Part shown: positions 9,801-17,869 of the stretch, in pieces
Layout of the letters: each line of letters opens with the position of its first letter
How positions within the stretch are numbered: the stretch's first letter is position 1
Source of the DNA: Pseudomonas sp. BN411
GTDB taxonomy: Bacteria; Pseudomonadota; Gammaproteobacteria; Pseudomonadales; Pseudomonadaceae
DNA: 64,000 nt
Direction: 5' to 3'
Assembly: GCF_029871235.1 (NCBI RefSeq)
Contig: NZ_SSOM01000067.1
Span: 62,001 to 126,000 of the forward strand
Notes under the pieces: generated by a model
The model's input: only the letters and a program-made list of their open reading frames with translations
What the model was told of the DNA's origin: nothing
Databases searched by the model: none
Translations under genes and position numbers: made by a program

Positions 9801-10550
9801 CGCGAGCACCTGAAGCAACTGGGGTTCAACGTGGTCGCCAGCGCCAACGGCGAGAGCGCCCGGAAGGCTTATGCGGAAGGCGACTTCTCCGCCCTGGTGA
9901 TCGACCTCGACCTGCCCGACCAGGACGGTTTCGAGCTGCTCGACAGCCTCGACCGCGAACGCCCGCTGGACGGCTCGCGCGTGGTCATCAACACCGGCGT
10001 CGACGTCAACCAGCAGAACCTGCAGCGCCTGCGTCGCTATTCGGCGGTAGTGGTGCGCAAGGCAGGCAACGACCTCGACAACCTCAGCTCCGCGGTCCAG
10101 GGCTTCTTCTCCGGCCTGCGTCAGCCGCAGAACGGCTCGGTGGCGGATCCGCTGGAGGGCAGCCGTGTGTTGCTGGTGGACGACGACGTACGAAACATCT
10201 ACGCCCTGAGTGCCCTGCTCGATGAAACCGGTATGAAAGTCACCGCCGCCCGCGATGGTGTGGAAGCCATCGATTGCTTCCAGCGCGAACCCTTCGACCT
10301 GATCCTGATGGACATGGCAATGCCCAATATGGACGGCTACACCGCCACCCGCGTGCTCAAGCAGGAGCACGGCTGCGGCATCCCGATCATCGCCCTGACC
10401 GCCCATGCGATGAAGGGTGACCGGGAGAAATGCATCACCGCCGGCGCCGACGACTACCTGGCCAAGCCGGTGAGTCGCCAGGAACTGCTGGACATGCTTT
10501 ACCGCTGGCTGGAACAACCGGGAGGTCGCCATGGCGCACCTGCAGCTTAA
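6822..10550 (+). CDS. CHASE-domain hybrid sensor histidine kinase with three receiver domains
   Basis: This 1242-residue inner-membrane kinase has a TM helix at about 12-33, a periplasmic CHASE domain to about 300 and a second TM at about 306-335. Two PAS domains follow (about 345-455 and 465-585), then a HisKA domain with His613 in NMSHELRTPLNSI and a HATPase domain with GTGLGLAI. Three receiver domains come next with acceptor aspartates at about 907 (ILDILLP), 1028 (VIDLDLP) and 1164 (LMDMAMP). All key residues look intact. Start ATG 6822 is preceded by AGGAG; an in-frame ATG at 6771 has no such site. It overlaps the next gene by 20 bases, so the two should be translated together. The ligand is unknown. 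Confidence 0.92.
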   Translation: MDERQIPRFRMYLLPLLVTLTLMLLSGGLVLWQWLALEARNRTEYEQRFQVEAEEIAQRIGIRMRAYEMVLRGMAGLMVGSTSVSAEEWARATDQLQLQERYPGIQALAWARYLKHEELNEFVGEIWEQGRREFRVFPTDPREEYLVVQYTSPMDWRNRRTLGFDMLTESVRRDAIERAWESGEPSLTGPVKLRQETDQQAQTGLLLYMPVYRPDAPSSTEEERRAALVGMVCGAFRLNDLMDGILGTQGNLYRIDLKDQGSPEAPMLDHQDGAGQPRFHRIEELKLFGRTWVLGVGSTAQYEAMLGNNRIAFSLWTGLAAAMLLSLLVGGYLYQRERQLLLTLSSATEVAEREERFRLLLRHLPVATLTCLEDGRIEMANARAGDLFGNATENLVGQNLRRFLPGLLDLPQQLPKQAPSDLVETELLQDDGERIAVAFSLSTINHGHDQRYLLNLVDLQARKSAEERFRLVVEASPNAIVLVDSRGRIAMVNRQTEQLFGYSRAEMLDSPVEMLLPESLREAHVAMRESFQKKPEQRRMGSNRELFGQHRDGRLVPLEVGLSPIRAGRELMVQAVIIDISERKAAEQRLRDQAEQLMLANRYKSEFLANMSHELRTPLNSILILSDQLRQNMVGNLTEKQTRHADIVHRAGSDLLQLINDVLDLAKVEAGRMQLKLEPLNVQDMLAELDGSLRPMAEIKGLRLNTHVQAGVPRVIHSDRVRLHQILRNLLSNALKFTEQGEVDLSVELDPSAAIDEREVLCFVVRDTGIGIPEDQHERIFQAFQQIDGSTSRRFGGTGLGLAITRQLVLALDGDITLESVPGRGSRFIVRLPVAVAANQPKDDEEPAQPVRSGQGAAVLIVEDDVNFASVIAEEAQTHGFSSVHCRSGKQAINLLQNERFAAVILDILLPDISGWQIYRRLRGHANHRTTPVNIISCVPQPQDWNEDATRYLVKPIAREDLEQVFQDLEGGRPPEERKLLLVEDVEVEREHYREHLKQLGFNVVASANGESARKAYAEGDFSALVIDLDLPDQDGFELLDSLDRERPLDGSRVVINTGVDVNQQNLQRLRRYSAVVVRKAGNDLDNLSSAVQGFFSGLRQPQNGSVADPLEGSRVLLVDDDVRNIYALSALLDETGMKVTAARDGVEAIDCFQREPFDLILMDMAMPNMDGYTATRVLKQEHGCGIPIIALTAHAMKGDREKCITAGADDYLAKPVSRQELLDMLYRWLEQPGGRHGAPAA

Positions 10551-12687
10551 GGAGGCCCCAGCGGCCAACATCCTGTTGGTGGTGGATGACCGCCAGGAAA
10601 ACCTCGTCGCCATGGAAGCGCTGCTGGACGACGGCGAGTGGCAGGTGCGCACCGTGGACTCGGGCGAGGCCGCGTTGAAATGCCTGCTGGAAGAAGAGGT
10701 CGGGCTGGTCCTGCTGGACGTGCAGATGCCGCGCATGGACGGCTTCGAAGTGGCCCGGCTGATGCGCAGCAGCCCGCTGACGCGCTTCACGCCGATCATC
10801 TTCATCTCCGCCATCGCCCACACCCAGGACGCCGTGCTGCGTGGCTATACCTCGGGGGCGGTGGACTTCATCCTCAAACCCTTCGACCCCCAGGTGTTGC
10901 GCCACAAGATCCAGTCCCTGCTGGCCCATGAGCGCAACCGGCGCGACCTGTTGCAGCTCAGCCAGCAACTGGACAGCGCCCGAGCCTTCAACGCGTCGGT
11001 GCTGGAGAACGCGGCTGAAGGCATCCTGGTGGTCGGCGAGGACGGTCTCATCAGCTTCGCCAACCCGGCCATGGCGCAGATGCTCCAGGGCTCGGTGGAG
11101 GATCTGGAGGGACGGCCGCTGTTGAGCCTGATCGCCCATCCGGAGACGGGCAGCGACTGGAAGTTCTCGGACTTCTACCGCCACTGGAAACAGAACGAGA
11201 CCTACCGCCTCCACGACGCCAGCCTCAAGACGATGAGCGGCGAGTGCCTGCCGGTGGCGCTGTCGTCGTCGCCGCTGCCGCGCCTGCAGCGCTCCATGGT
11301 GGTCATCGCCCTGGACATGTCGGTGGTGCGCCAGTTGCACGCGCAGCTTGAATCCCAGGCCATCACCGATGCCCTTACCGGGCTGCTCAACCGTCGTGGC
11401 TTCCACCAGGCGCTGGAGGCCTCTCTGGCGCGCATCGAGCGCAATGGCAAGCGCATGGCGGTGCTGTACCTGGACCTGGACGGTTTCAAACTGATCAACG
11501 ATTCCCTGGGCCATGAGGCAGGTGACCGCGTGCTGCGGCGGGTGGCGGAGCAGTTGAAGAACTGCCTGCGTCCCTACGACATCCTGGCGCGCATGGGCGG
11601 TGACGAATTCACTGCGCTACTGGACACCCTTGACCATCCCGAGGATGCCGCGCGGGTGGCAGAGAAGCTCATCGAACTGGTCTCGGTCCGCCATCGCATC
11701 GAGGGCATCGACGTCACCCTCGGCGCCAGCGTCGGCATAGCCTGCTTCCCCGAGTGCGGGCAGAGCGTGGACGGCCTGTTGCGCGCGGCGGATATCGCCA
11801 TGTACGAGGCCAAGCGCGCTGGTCGCCAGCAGTACCGCTTCTACTCGCCGGAGATGAACGGCCGTGCCCGTTCGCGGCTGATGCTGGAAGAAAGCCTGCG
11901 CAACGCCATTGAGCAGAACGACTTCCACCTCGTCTACCAGCCGCAGATCCACATCGAGACCGGCCGCCTGCGTGGGTTCGAGGCGCTGCTGCGCTGGGAA
12001 CACCGAGTGGCCGGCACCGTGGCGCCCAACGTGTTCATACCGCTGCTGGAGGAAACCCGCCTGATCAACCGCCTGGGTGATTGGGTGCTGCGCGAGGGCG
12101 CCAGCCAGTGCAGTACCTGGCAGTCGTCCTTTGGCGACGACCTGGTGGTCAGCCTCAACGTCAGCCCGGTGCAATTCGGCATGCCGCAGCTGGTGGATGA
12201 TCTGCGGCGGGTGCTGGGCGAGTTCAAGCTACGGCCCGCGCAGCTGGAAGTGGAGGTCACCGAAAGCGCGCTGATGCAGGACCTGGAGATGACCCGCGAA
12301 CAGCTGCGGCAACTGCGCGCCCTTGGGGTGCGCATCGCCATCGACGACTTCGGCACCGGTTATTCGTCCCTGGCCTACCTGCGTCACTTCGAGCTGGACA
12401 CCCTGAAGATCGACCGCCTGTTCATCTCCAGCATGCTGGAGTCGCGGCGCGATGCTGCGGTGGTCAGCACCATCATCGACCTCAGCCGCCACCTGGGCCT
12501 GGAAGTGATCGCCGAAGGGGTGGAAACCATGGCCCAGCGTGACTGGCTGCTGGAGCACGGATGCACCTTCATGCAGGGCTTCCTGGTGGCGCCGGGGCTG
12601 CCGGTGGCCAGGGCCGAGGCCTTCCCCAGGGTGGTGGACTGGCGTGCCCTGCGGGAGGGTGTCGATAGCCTCACACCCTCGCCCTGA
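10531..12687 (+). CDS. Response regulator with PAS, GGDEF and EAL domains (bifunctional c-di-GMP enzyme)
   Basis: This is a 718-residue cytosolic protein. The N-terminal receiver has acceptor Asp63 (LVLLDVQMPRMDG), and a PAS domain covers about 150-270. The GGDEF cyclase motif is exact at residues 356-360, with an inhibitory I-site RPYD exactly five residues before it. In the EAL phosphodiesterase domain the signature EAL is at 484-486 and DDFGTGYSSL follows. Both catalytic signatures are complete, so it may both make and break c-di-GMP, under control of phosphorylation. The start overlaps the hybrid kinase gene by 20 bases, and the start follows GGGAGG. The kinase is the obvious partner (inference from overlap). 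Confidence 0.94.
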   Translation: MAHLQLKEAPAANILLVVDDRQENLVAMEALLDDGEWQVRTVDSGEAALKCLLEEEVGLVLLDVQMPRMDGFEVARLMRSSPLTRFTPIIFISAIAHTQDAVLRGYTSGAVDFILKPFDPQVLRHKIQSLLAHERNRRDLLQLSQQLDSARAFNASVLENAAEGILVVGEDGLISFANPAMAQMLQGSVEDLEGRPLLSLIAHPETGSDWKFSDFYRHWKQNETYRLHDASLKTMSGECLPVALSSSPLPRLQRSMVVIALDMSVVRQLHAQLESQAITDALTGLLNRRGFHQALEASLARIERNGKRMAVLYLDLDGFKLINDSLGHEAGDRVLRRVAEQLKNCLRPYDILARMGGDEFTALLDTLDHPEDAARVAEKLIELVSVRHRIEGIDVTLGASVGIACFPECGQSVDGLLRAADIAMYEAKRAGRQQYRFYSPEMNGRARSRLMLEESLRNAIEQNDFHLVYQPQIHIETGRLRGFEALLRWEHRVAGTVAPNVFIPLLEETRLINRLGDWVLREGASQCSTWQSSFGDDLVVSLNVSPVQFGMPQLVDDLRRVLGEFKLRPAQLEVEVTESALMQDLEMTREQLRQLRALGVRIAIDDFGTGYSSLAYLRHFELDTLKIDRLFISSMLESRRDAAVVSTIIDLSRHLGLEVIAEGVETMAQRDWLLEHGCTFMQGFLVAPGLPVARAEAFPRVVDWRALREGVDSLTPSP

Positions 12688-12788
12688 CCGGGCGGGGGCC
12701 ATCGCGCAGATCGGAATCGGCAGGCCTACACTTCACCTGTCGGGGCATCCGGGATCAGGTCCCCGGCCAATCGCGATAAGGAGGCTCC

Positions 12789-13103
12789 ATGTACTGCTTT
12801 GTTGTGGCGTACCCCAATGCACCGGGCGCCAAATTCGACTTCACCTACTACTGCGAGGAACACATCCCACTCCTGTCCCGCCTGATCGGCGAAAACCTGG
12901 TGAAGATCGAAGTGCGCAAGGGGCTGGCCTCAGCGGATGGCGCGGTGGCGCCCTTCATCTGCATGGCCAATTTCTGGGTACTGTCGGTGGAGGAATTGCG
13001 CAGCACGCTGGAACTGAACGGCGACGAGATAAGCGCCGATATTCCCAACTACACCAACCTGGCGCCATTGCTCCAGGTGGATGAGGTGTTACAGACCGCA
13101 TAG
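12789..13103 (+). CDS. EthD-family small protein
   Basis: This 104-residue protein starts MYCFVVAYPNAPGAKFDFTY and has the EthD-type dimeric alpha/beta-barrel pattern (F..YY..EHIPLL near the start, F..MANFWVLSVEELRSTL in the middle). Members are small ferredoxin-fold proteins of uncertain function, found near redox or degradation genes. The start follows AAGGAGG. It is about 100 bp after the GGDEF-EAL gene and is followed by a strong terminator. No function can be set from the context. Confidence 0.85.
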   Translation: MYCFVVAYPNAPGAKFDFTYYCEEHIPLLSRLIGENLVKIEVRKGLASADGAVAPFICMANFWVLSVEELRSTLELNGDEISADIPNYTNLAPLLQVDEVLQTA

Positions 13104-13114
13104 ACGTGGATAAG

Positions 13115-13142
13115 AAAAAGCCCGCCAATCGGCGGGCTTTTC
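13115..13142. terminator. Bidirectional Rho-independent terminator
   Basis: A GCCCGCC-AAT-CGGCGGGC-type stem has A-run and T-run flanks. It lies between the EthD-type gene and the converging acyltransferase. Confidence 0.88.
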
Positions 13143-13152
13143 GTATCCGGCA

Positions 13153-14058
13153 TCAGGCTGGCGGGAACTGCTGGTGCAGCTTGGCCAGTTGGGCGTCCTT
13201 GGCTTCCCACAGGCGGTTGACCCATTGCTGGAAGGCGAGGCGGTACTGCTCGTCCTGGTCGTAGTTCTTGCCGATGAATTCGCGGGGGATATCCAGCTTC
13301 TCGATGCGCACCACCACCTGGCGCAGGCGACCGGTCAGCAGAGTCCAGAAGTTCGGGTTGCCATCGGGATAGTGGATGGTGACGTTGACCAGCGAATGCA
13401 GCTGCTCGCCCATGGCATCCAGCACGAAGGCGATGCCGCCGGCCTTGGGCTTGAGCAGGTACTGGAAGGGCGAACCCTGTTGATCGTGCTTGGCGCGGGT
13501 GAAGCGGGTGCCTTCGAGGAAATTGAAGATACCCACCGGGTTGTCACGGAACTTGGCGCAGGTACGGCGGGTGGTTTCCAGGTCCTTGCCCTTCTTCTCC
13601 GGGTGCTTGGCCAGGTAGGCCTTGGAGTAGCGCTTCATGAAGGGGAAATCCAGCGCCCACCAGCACAGGCCGATCACCGGGACCCAGATCAGCTCCTGCT
13701 TGAGGAAGAAACGCAGCAGGCGGATGCGGCGGTTGAACAGGTGTTGCAGGACCAGGATATCCACCCAGCTCTGGTGATTGCTGGTGACCAGGTAGGTGTG
13801 CTGATAGTCCAGCCCGGCAAGGCCGTCGATGTCCCAGCGGGTGTCGCGCACCAGGCGCATCCACGCCTTGTTGCAGCTGATCCAGCCTTCGGCGATGAAG
13901 CTCGCGGCCCAGTTCAGCACGCCCTTCGTGGCGCGGAACGGCAGCAGCAGTTTCAGCGCCGTGATGGCGAACAGCGGCATGCACCAGAACAGGGTGTTGA
14001 GGGCCAGTAGGACAGCCGCCAGGACACCGCGCAGGGGAGAGGGGATAAAGCTGAGCAT
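13153..14058 (-). CDS. 1-acyl-sn-glycerol-3-phosphate acyltransferase-like protein (YihG type)
   Basis: This 301-residue membrane-associated acyltransferase has an N-terminal hydrophobic segment (about residues 10-40), the catalytic HX4D motif in SNHQSWVDI, and the second family block FLEGTRFT, which binds the glycerol phosphate. It fits the PlsC superfamily, closest in layout to the E. coli YihG branch, and probably transfers acyl chains to lysophospholipids. It sits before pta as in P. aeruginosa (from memory). The start ATG at 14058 has a weak upstream site. It is a single gene read leftward with a terminator just past its end. Confidence 0.88.
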   Translation of the reverse strand: MLSFIPSPLRGVLAAVLLALNTLFWCMPLFAITALKLLLPFRATKGVLNWAASFIAEGWISCNKAWMRLVRDTRWDIDGLAGLDYQHTYLVTSNHQSWVDILVLQHLFNRRIRLLRFFLKQELIWVPVIGLCWWALDFPFMKRYSKAYLAKHPEKKGKDLETTRRTCAKFRDNPVGIFNFLEGTRFTRAKHDQQGSPFQYLLKPKAGGIAFVLDAMGEQLHSLVNVTIHYPDGNPNFWTLLTGRLRQVVVRIEKLDIPREFIGKNYDQDEQYRLAFQQWVNRLWEAKDAQLAKLHQQFPPA

Positions 14059-14228
14059 GAAAGGGATGGAGCCTCACCGTGGGGTGGTCATGGCCACCTC
14101 GTTATGGACGGGCCCGCTGCGTTCCCTGACGGCGGGCAGAATGGTGGCAAAGGTTAACGGTTGTTCACTCAACTGCAAGCGCGAAGGGTGACCGGGTGGT
14201 CGGGAGCGAGGCTAATTCGTCGGCTCTG

Positions 14229-14328
14229 TTGTAGGGGCGAATTCATTCGCCAAGGGCTGCATAGCAGCCCCGGTCGAATCAGGGAGGCAGACCTTCGGCC
14301 TGCTTGGCGAATGAATTCGCCCCTACAA
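14229..14328. repeat. REP-type inverted repeat, family A
   Basis: Perfect 26-bp arms (14229-14254 and 14303-14328) begin TTGTAGGGGCGAATTCATTC and are separated by a loop with an inner GGGCTGC/GCAGCCC hairpin. Related copies lie at 32.94-33.09, 38.4, 39.45, 47.65, 55.14 and 57.57 kb. It fills most of the gap between pta and the acyltransferase. Confidence 0.85.
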
Positions 14329-14350
14329 GAAAGCTCAGCGCCCGCCGCGG

Positions 14351-16387
14351 CTAGGCTTCGCTCCCGCACGCCGCCTGTATCGCCGTCAAGGCGATGGTGT
14401 GGATGATGTCGTCCACCAACACATTGCGCGGCAGGTCGTTCACCGGTTTGCGCAGGCCTTGCAGCATCAGGCCGCCGCTCACCACGGGGTGGCTCTGCTG
14501 GGCGTCCTTGTAGGCGGCATCGCCGGTGGCGAGGTCGGGGAAGACGAAGACCGTGGTGCTGCCCTCCCGGGCGGCGGTGGGGTAGGGCAGGGGGCCTTCG
14601 ATGGTCAGCTCGGGGCGGGCGGCGCGGGCCAGGCGGGCGGCTTCGCGGACCTTGGCCAGCGCAGTCTCATCGAGCGAATCGCAGATCATCGTCACCCGCG
14701 GGACGATCCCTAAGGCCTCGGCCGAATCCGCGCTTTGCAGGGCGATTTCCGCCAGGTCGTTGGCATCGGGCTCGGGGTTCACCGCGCAGTCGCCGTAGAC
14801 CACCACCTGTTCCGGCAACAGCATCAGGTAGACCGAGGAGGCGATGCGGTAGCCGGGCGCCGACTTGATCAGCTGCAGAGCGGGGCGGATGGTGTTGGCG
14901 GTGGGGTGGATGGCGCCGGACACCAGGCCGTCCACCTCATCCAGCGCCAGCATCATGGTGCCCAGGACGACGTTGTCTTCCAGTTGGGCGGTCGCCATCG
15001 GCGCGTTCAGGCTCTTGTTCTGCCGCAGGTCCACCATGGGCTGCACGTAGCGTTCACGGACACGTTCCGGATCGAGGATTTCCAGGCCTTCGGGCAACTC
15101 GATGCCATGGGCGCGGGCCACCGCGTGCACGTCCTCCGGCCGGGCCAGCAGTACGCAATGGGCGATGCCACGAGCCTGGCAGGCGGCGGCTGCCTGCACG
15201 GTGCGCGGCTCGCTGCCTTCGGGCAGGACGATGCGCTTGCCGGCGAGTTGCGCCTGCTGGATCAGGCGATGGCGGAAGGCTGGCGGCGACAGGCGCTGGC
15301 TCGCGCTGGGGGCGCCACAACGGGCGCGCAGCCAGTCGAGGTCCAGGTTGCGGGCGACGAATTCGGTGACCTTCTCCGCGCGCTCGCGGTCGTCCACCGG
15401 GATTTCCTTGTTCATCCGGTTCAGGTTGGTCGCCGTGTCGTAGGTGCCGGTGGCCACGCCCAGTACCGGCAGGCCGCCCTGCAGGGCGCCACGGCAGAGT
15501 TCCAGGGTGCGCGGGTCGGGCTGGATGTCGCTGGAGAGCAGCAGGCCGGCGAGCGGTACACCGTTCATGGCGGCGAGGCTGGCGGCGAGGATAATGTCGT
15601 CGCGGTCGCCCGGCGTCACCACCAGCACACCCGGCTTGAGCTGCTGCACGGTGTTGGGCACGGTGCGTGCGCAGACCACGATCTTCTGCACACGGCGCTG
15701 GTCGTAATCGCCGGCGTTGATGACCTGGGCCTGCAGCAATTCGGCTACGTCGCGGGTACGCGGCGCGTTCAGCTCATCCAGCCAGGGCACGCTGCCGAGC
15801 AGGCGGAAGTCGTCGCCGCGCAGCAGGGGCGACTGGTCCTTGAGGCGGCGGGTGAACTCTTCGTCGCGCACCTTGTTGAGGATTACCCCGAGCACCTTCG
15901 GGTCGCGCGGGCCGCCGAATTGCTGTGCCTGGATCTCCAGGCGGTCGGACAGTTCGGAGAGGCTTTCGTCTTCCGGCGCCGACACCAGGATCACATCGGC
16001 GTCGAGGCTCTTGGACAGGTGGAAGTTGATCCGCGCGGCGTAGCTGGCATGGCGGGTCGGCACCATGCCTTCGACGATCACCACGTCCTTGCCTTCGGCC
16101 GCCTGGTGGAACAGGCCGGTGATCTCATCCAGCAGTTCTTCCAGCTGGCCGTCGGCGAGCATCCGCTCGACATGGGACTGGGACAGCGGCATCGGGGGCT
16201 TCAGGCCGTGGGTGCGTGCCACCAGTTCGGTGGAGCGTTCCGGGCCGAGGTCGCCGGGGTGTGGCTGGGCCACGGGCTTGAGGAAGCCGACCTGCAGGCC
16301 AGCCAGCTCCAGGGCGCGCACCAGGCCCAGGCTGGTGGAGGTGAGGCCGACGCCGAAACCGGTCGGGGCGATGAAAAAGCAGTGCAT
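14351..16387 (-). CDS. pta: Phosphate acetyltransferase homologue with a disrupted catalytic domain
   Basis: The 678 residues follow the long Pta plan: an N-terminal CobQ-like domain (MHCFFIAPTGFGVGLTS), a DRTGG-type middle and a C-terminal PTA_PTB domain. Canonical Pta makes acetyl phosphate from acetyl-CoA. Compared from memory with E. coli Pta, the C-terminal domain has lost key parts. The SYSTG loop is replaced by MICDSLDET (about 567-575) and is ~4 residues shorter. LQYDAA reads LPYPTA (600-605). The following ~13 residues with KAPNSPVAG are deleted, and SGA.HTTA reads SGAIHPTA. The frame is fully open. It starts 22 bp after ackA in the same operon. Activity is doubtful; a retained non-catalytic role is possible. 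Confidence 0.9.
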   Translation of the reverse strand: MHCFFIAPTGFGVGLTSTSLGLVRALELAGLQVGFLKPVAQPHPGDLGPERSTELVARTHGLKPPMPLSQSHVERMLADGQLEELLDEITGLFHQAAEGKDVVIVEGMVPTRHASYAARINFHLSKSLDADVILVSAPEDESLSELSDRLEIQAQQFGGPRDPKVLGVILNKVRDEEFTRRLKDQSPLLRGDDFRLLGSVPWLDELNAPRTRDVAELLQAQVINAGDYDQRRVQKIVVCARTVPNTVQQLKPGVLVVTPGDRDDIILAASLAAMNGVPLAGLLLSSDIQPDPRTLELCRGALQGGLPVLGVATGTYDTATNLNRMNKEIPVDDRERAEKVTEFVARNLDLDWLRARCGAPSASQRLSPPAFRHRLIQQAQLAGKRIVLPEGSEPRTVQAAAACQARGIAHCVLLARPEDVHAVARAHGIELPEGLEILDPERVRERYVQPMVDLRQNKSLNAPMATAQLEDNVVLGTMMLALDEVDGLVSGAIHPTANTIRPALQLIKSAPGYRIASSVYLMLLPEQVVVYGDCAVNPEPDANDLAEIALQSADSAEALGIVPRVTMICDSLDETALAKVREAARLARAARPELTIEGPLPYPTAAREGSTTVFVFPDLATGDAAYKDAQQSHPVVSGGLMLQGLRKPVNDLPRNVLVDDIIHTIALTAIQAACGSEA

Positions 16388-16409
16388 GGTGCTCCTTGGC
16401 AAAGGCGGT

Positions 16410-17576
16410 TCAGGCAAGCAGGGCCAGGGTATCGAGGGCGATCTGGCGTTCTTCGTTGGTCGGTACCACCAGCACGCGCGGGTGGCCGCGCTTGTGGATG
16501 GGGCCGGCGACGCCGCGCACGCAGCGTGCATTGGCTTCGCGGTCGATGGCCAGGTTGAGCAGCTTCAGGTGATCCACCGTGCGGCTGCGCACAAGGGGTG
16601 AATTCTCGCCGATCTCGCCGGTGAAGATCAGCCCGTCCAGCTGCGGCAGCGCACAACCAACAGCGGCCAGGGTCCTGGCCAGGCGGTAGCAGAAGACTTC
16701 GATGGCCAGGGTGGCGCCGGCGTGGCCCTGGTCGCGGGCCTGTTCCAGGCTGCGCATGTCGCCGGCCAGTTCCGAGAGACCGAGCAGGCCGCTCTCCTGG
16801 CGCAGCACCTGGTCGATCTTCTCCAGGCTCCAGCCGAGGCTGCGGTGCAGTTGGGTGTAGAGGTGTGGGTCGATGTCGCCGCTGCGCCTCGCCATCACCA
16901 GATTCATGCTGGCGTCGCGGCTCTGGCCGTTGACGATGGCGCAGGTGGAACAGTGCTCGCCCAGATGGGCGGAGAGCCAGCAGCTGTCACCGAGGGAAAG
17001 CCCGGCCAGTTCGGCGGCGCGGCGGCTGACATAGCGGTGGCTGTTGCCGTGGAAGGCATAGCGGCGCAGACCGTGGTCGCGGTAGACGGCGTCCGGCAGG
17101 GCAAGGCGGTAGACGTGCTCGGGCATGCTCTGGTGGAAGGCCGTGTCGAACACCGCGACATGGGGCAGGTTCGGCAGCAGGTGCATGGCGGCGTCGATGC
17201 CCACCAGGCTGGCCGGCATCTGCTGCGGCGCCAATGGGACCAGGGCCTGCAGGCGGCGGACTACCAGGGCGTCCACTCGGCAGGCAGAGGTGAACAGCTC
17301 GCCGCCGTGCAGCACGTGGTGGCCGACACCGTGGAGCTTGCCGCCGGCGGCGCCCTGGACGATGGGCAGCAGCTGCGACAGCGCGGCGCGGTGGTCTGCG
17401 TTGGGGATCATCAGGTTGTCCTTGTCACCGCCTCGCTGCCAGCGCAATTCCGCGTCGCGGCTGCCGAGTCCGTCGGCCATGCCGTGGAGGATGAACTGAC
17501 TATGGGCTTCGTTGACCAGGGCGAAGCGCAGCGACGTCTTGCGCGCGTGGATCACCAGGATGTTGCGTGCGGGCAT
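16410..17576 (-). CDS. ackA: Acetate kinase homologue with degenerate active site
   Basis: The 388 residues align end to end with acetate kinase (P. aeruginosa and E. coli forms, from memory), but the active site is eroded. The NCGSSS-K loop reads HARKTSLR (His10 for the catalytic Asn). GHR reads GHH (His87 for Arg91 of the archaeal enzyme), APLHNP reads APQQMP and HLGNG reads HLGEH. The segment between SM and LVM is six residues short, GTR reads ARR, and TGGIGEN reads TGEIGEN. Asp144, His176, Arg231 and Glu375 are kept. Its ATG shares a base with the DUF3565 stop (TGATG), and pta follows. It probably cannot phosphorylate acetate. Confidence 0.92.
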   Translation of the reverse strand: MPARNILVIHARKTSLRFALVNEAHSQFILHGMADGLGSRDAELRWQRGGDKDNLMIPNADHRAALSQLLPIVQGAAGGKLHGVGHHVLHGGELFTSACRVDALVVRRLQALVPLAPQQMPASLVGIDAAMHLLPNLPHVAVFDTAFHQSMPEHVYRLALPDAVYRDHGLRRYAFHGNSHRYVSRRAAELAGLSLGDSCWLSAHLGEHCSTCAIVNGQSRDASMNLVMARRSGDIDPHLYTQLHRSLGWSLEKIDQVLRQESGLLGLSELAGDMRSLEQARDQGHAGATLAIEVFCYRLARTLAAVGCALPQLDGLIFTGEIGENSPLVRSRTVDHLKLLNLAIDREANARCVRGVAGPIHKRGHPRVLVVPTNEERQIALDTLALLA

Positions 17577-17851
17577 CAGGTTTCCTCAGTGGACTCGGGC
17601 GCCAGGCCCTGGGCGCACCAGCCGCAGGGGAAGAGTCGACCCAGCTGGGCAGCGCGCAGTTCGGGGTCGAGCACCCAGGCGCGTGACTGCCAGGGCGGCT
17701 GGTGCCGCAAGTGCTGAGTATGGCCGCAGGAAAGCACCGCCACCCAGTGACCGTCTTCGTCTTGCCTGTAGCCGACGAGCCGGGGCCGCCTGTCAGCGTT
17801 CGGGTCGCAATCGACCGGCCGCGCGGTTAAACTTGCGCTTTCATCATTCAT
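17576..17851 (-). CDS. DUF3565-family small protein
   Basis: This 91-residue protein belongs to a family of unknown function. It contains the conserved block [19 protein letters not shown] followed by a C-terminal CGWC pair. The Cys/His pattern C-G-H..H..H with a later C-x2-C suggests a small metal site (inference). It heads the operon DUF3565-ackA-pta: its TGA overlaps the ackA ATG. Only 18 bp separate its start from the divergent slyD start. The frame stays open upstream antisense to slyD, but that part is not DUF3565-like and was left out. Confidence 0.8.
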   Translation of the reverse strand: MNDESASLTARPVDCDPNADRRPRLVGYRQDEDGHWVAVLSCGHTQHLRHQPPWQSRAWVLDPELRAAQLGRLFPCGWCAQGLAPESTEET

Positions 17852-17869
17852 TCCAGAAGGTCTCGCACC

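Noticed and set aside
14735..16558. A 607-codon open frame on the plus strand
   Set aside because: It is antisense to pta, which matches its family along the full length despite the catalytic changes; the plus-strand text is low-complexity.
14351..17576. pta-ackA as simple frameshifted pseudogenes
   Set aside because: Both frames are complete, of near-normal length and in phase with each other; no stop or frameshift was found, so they are listed as CDS with damaged active sites.
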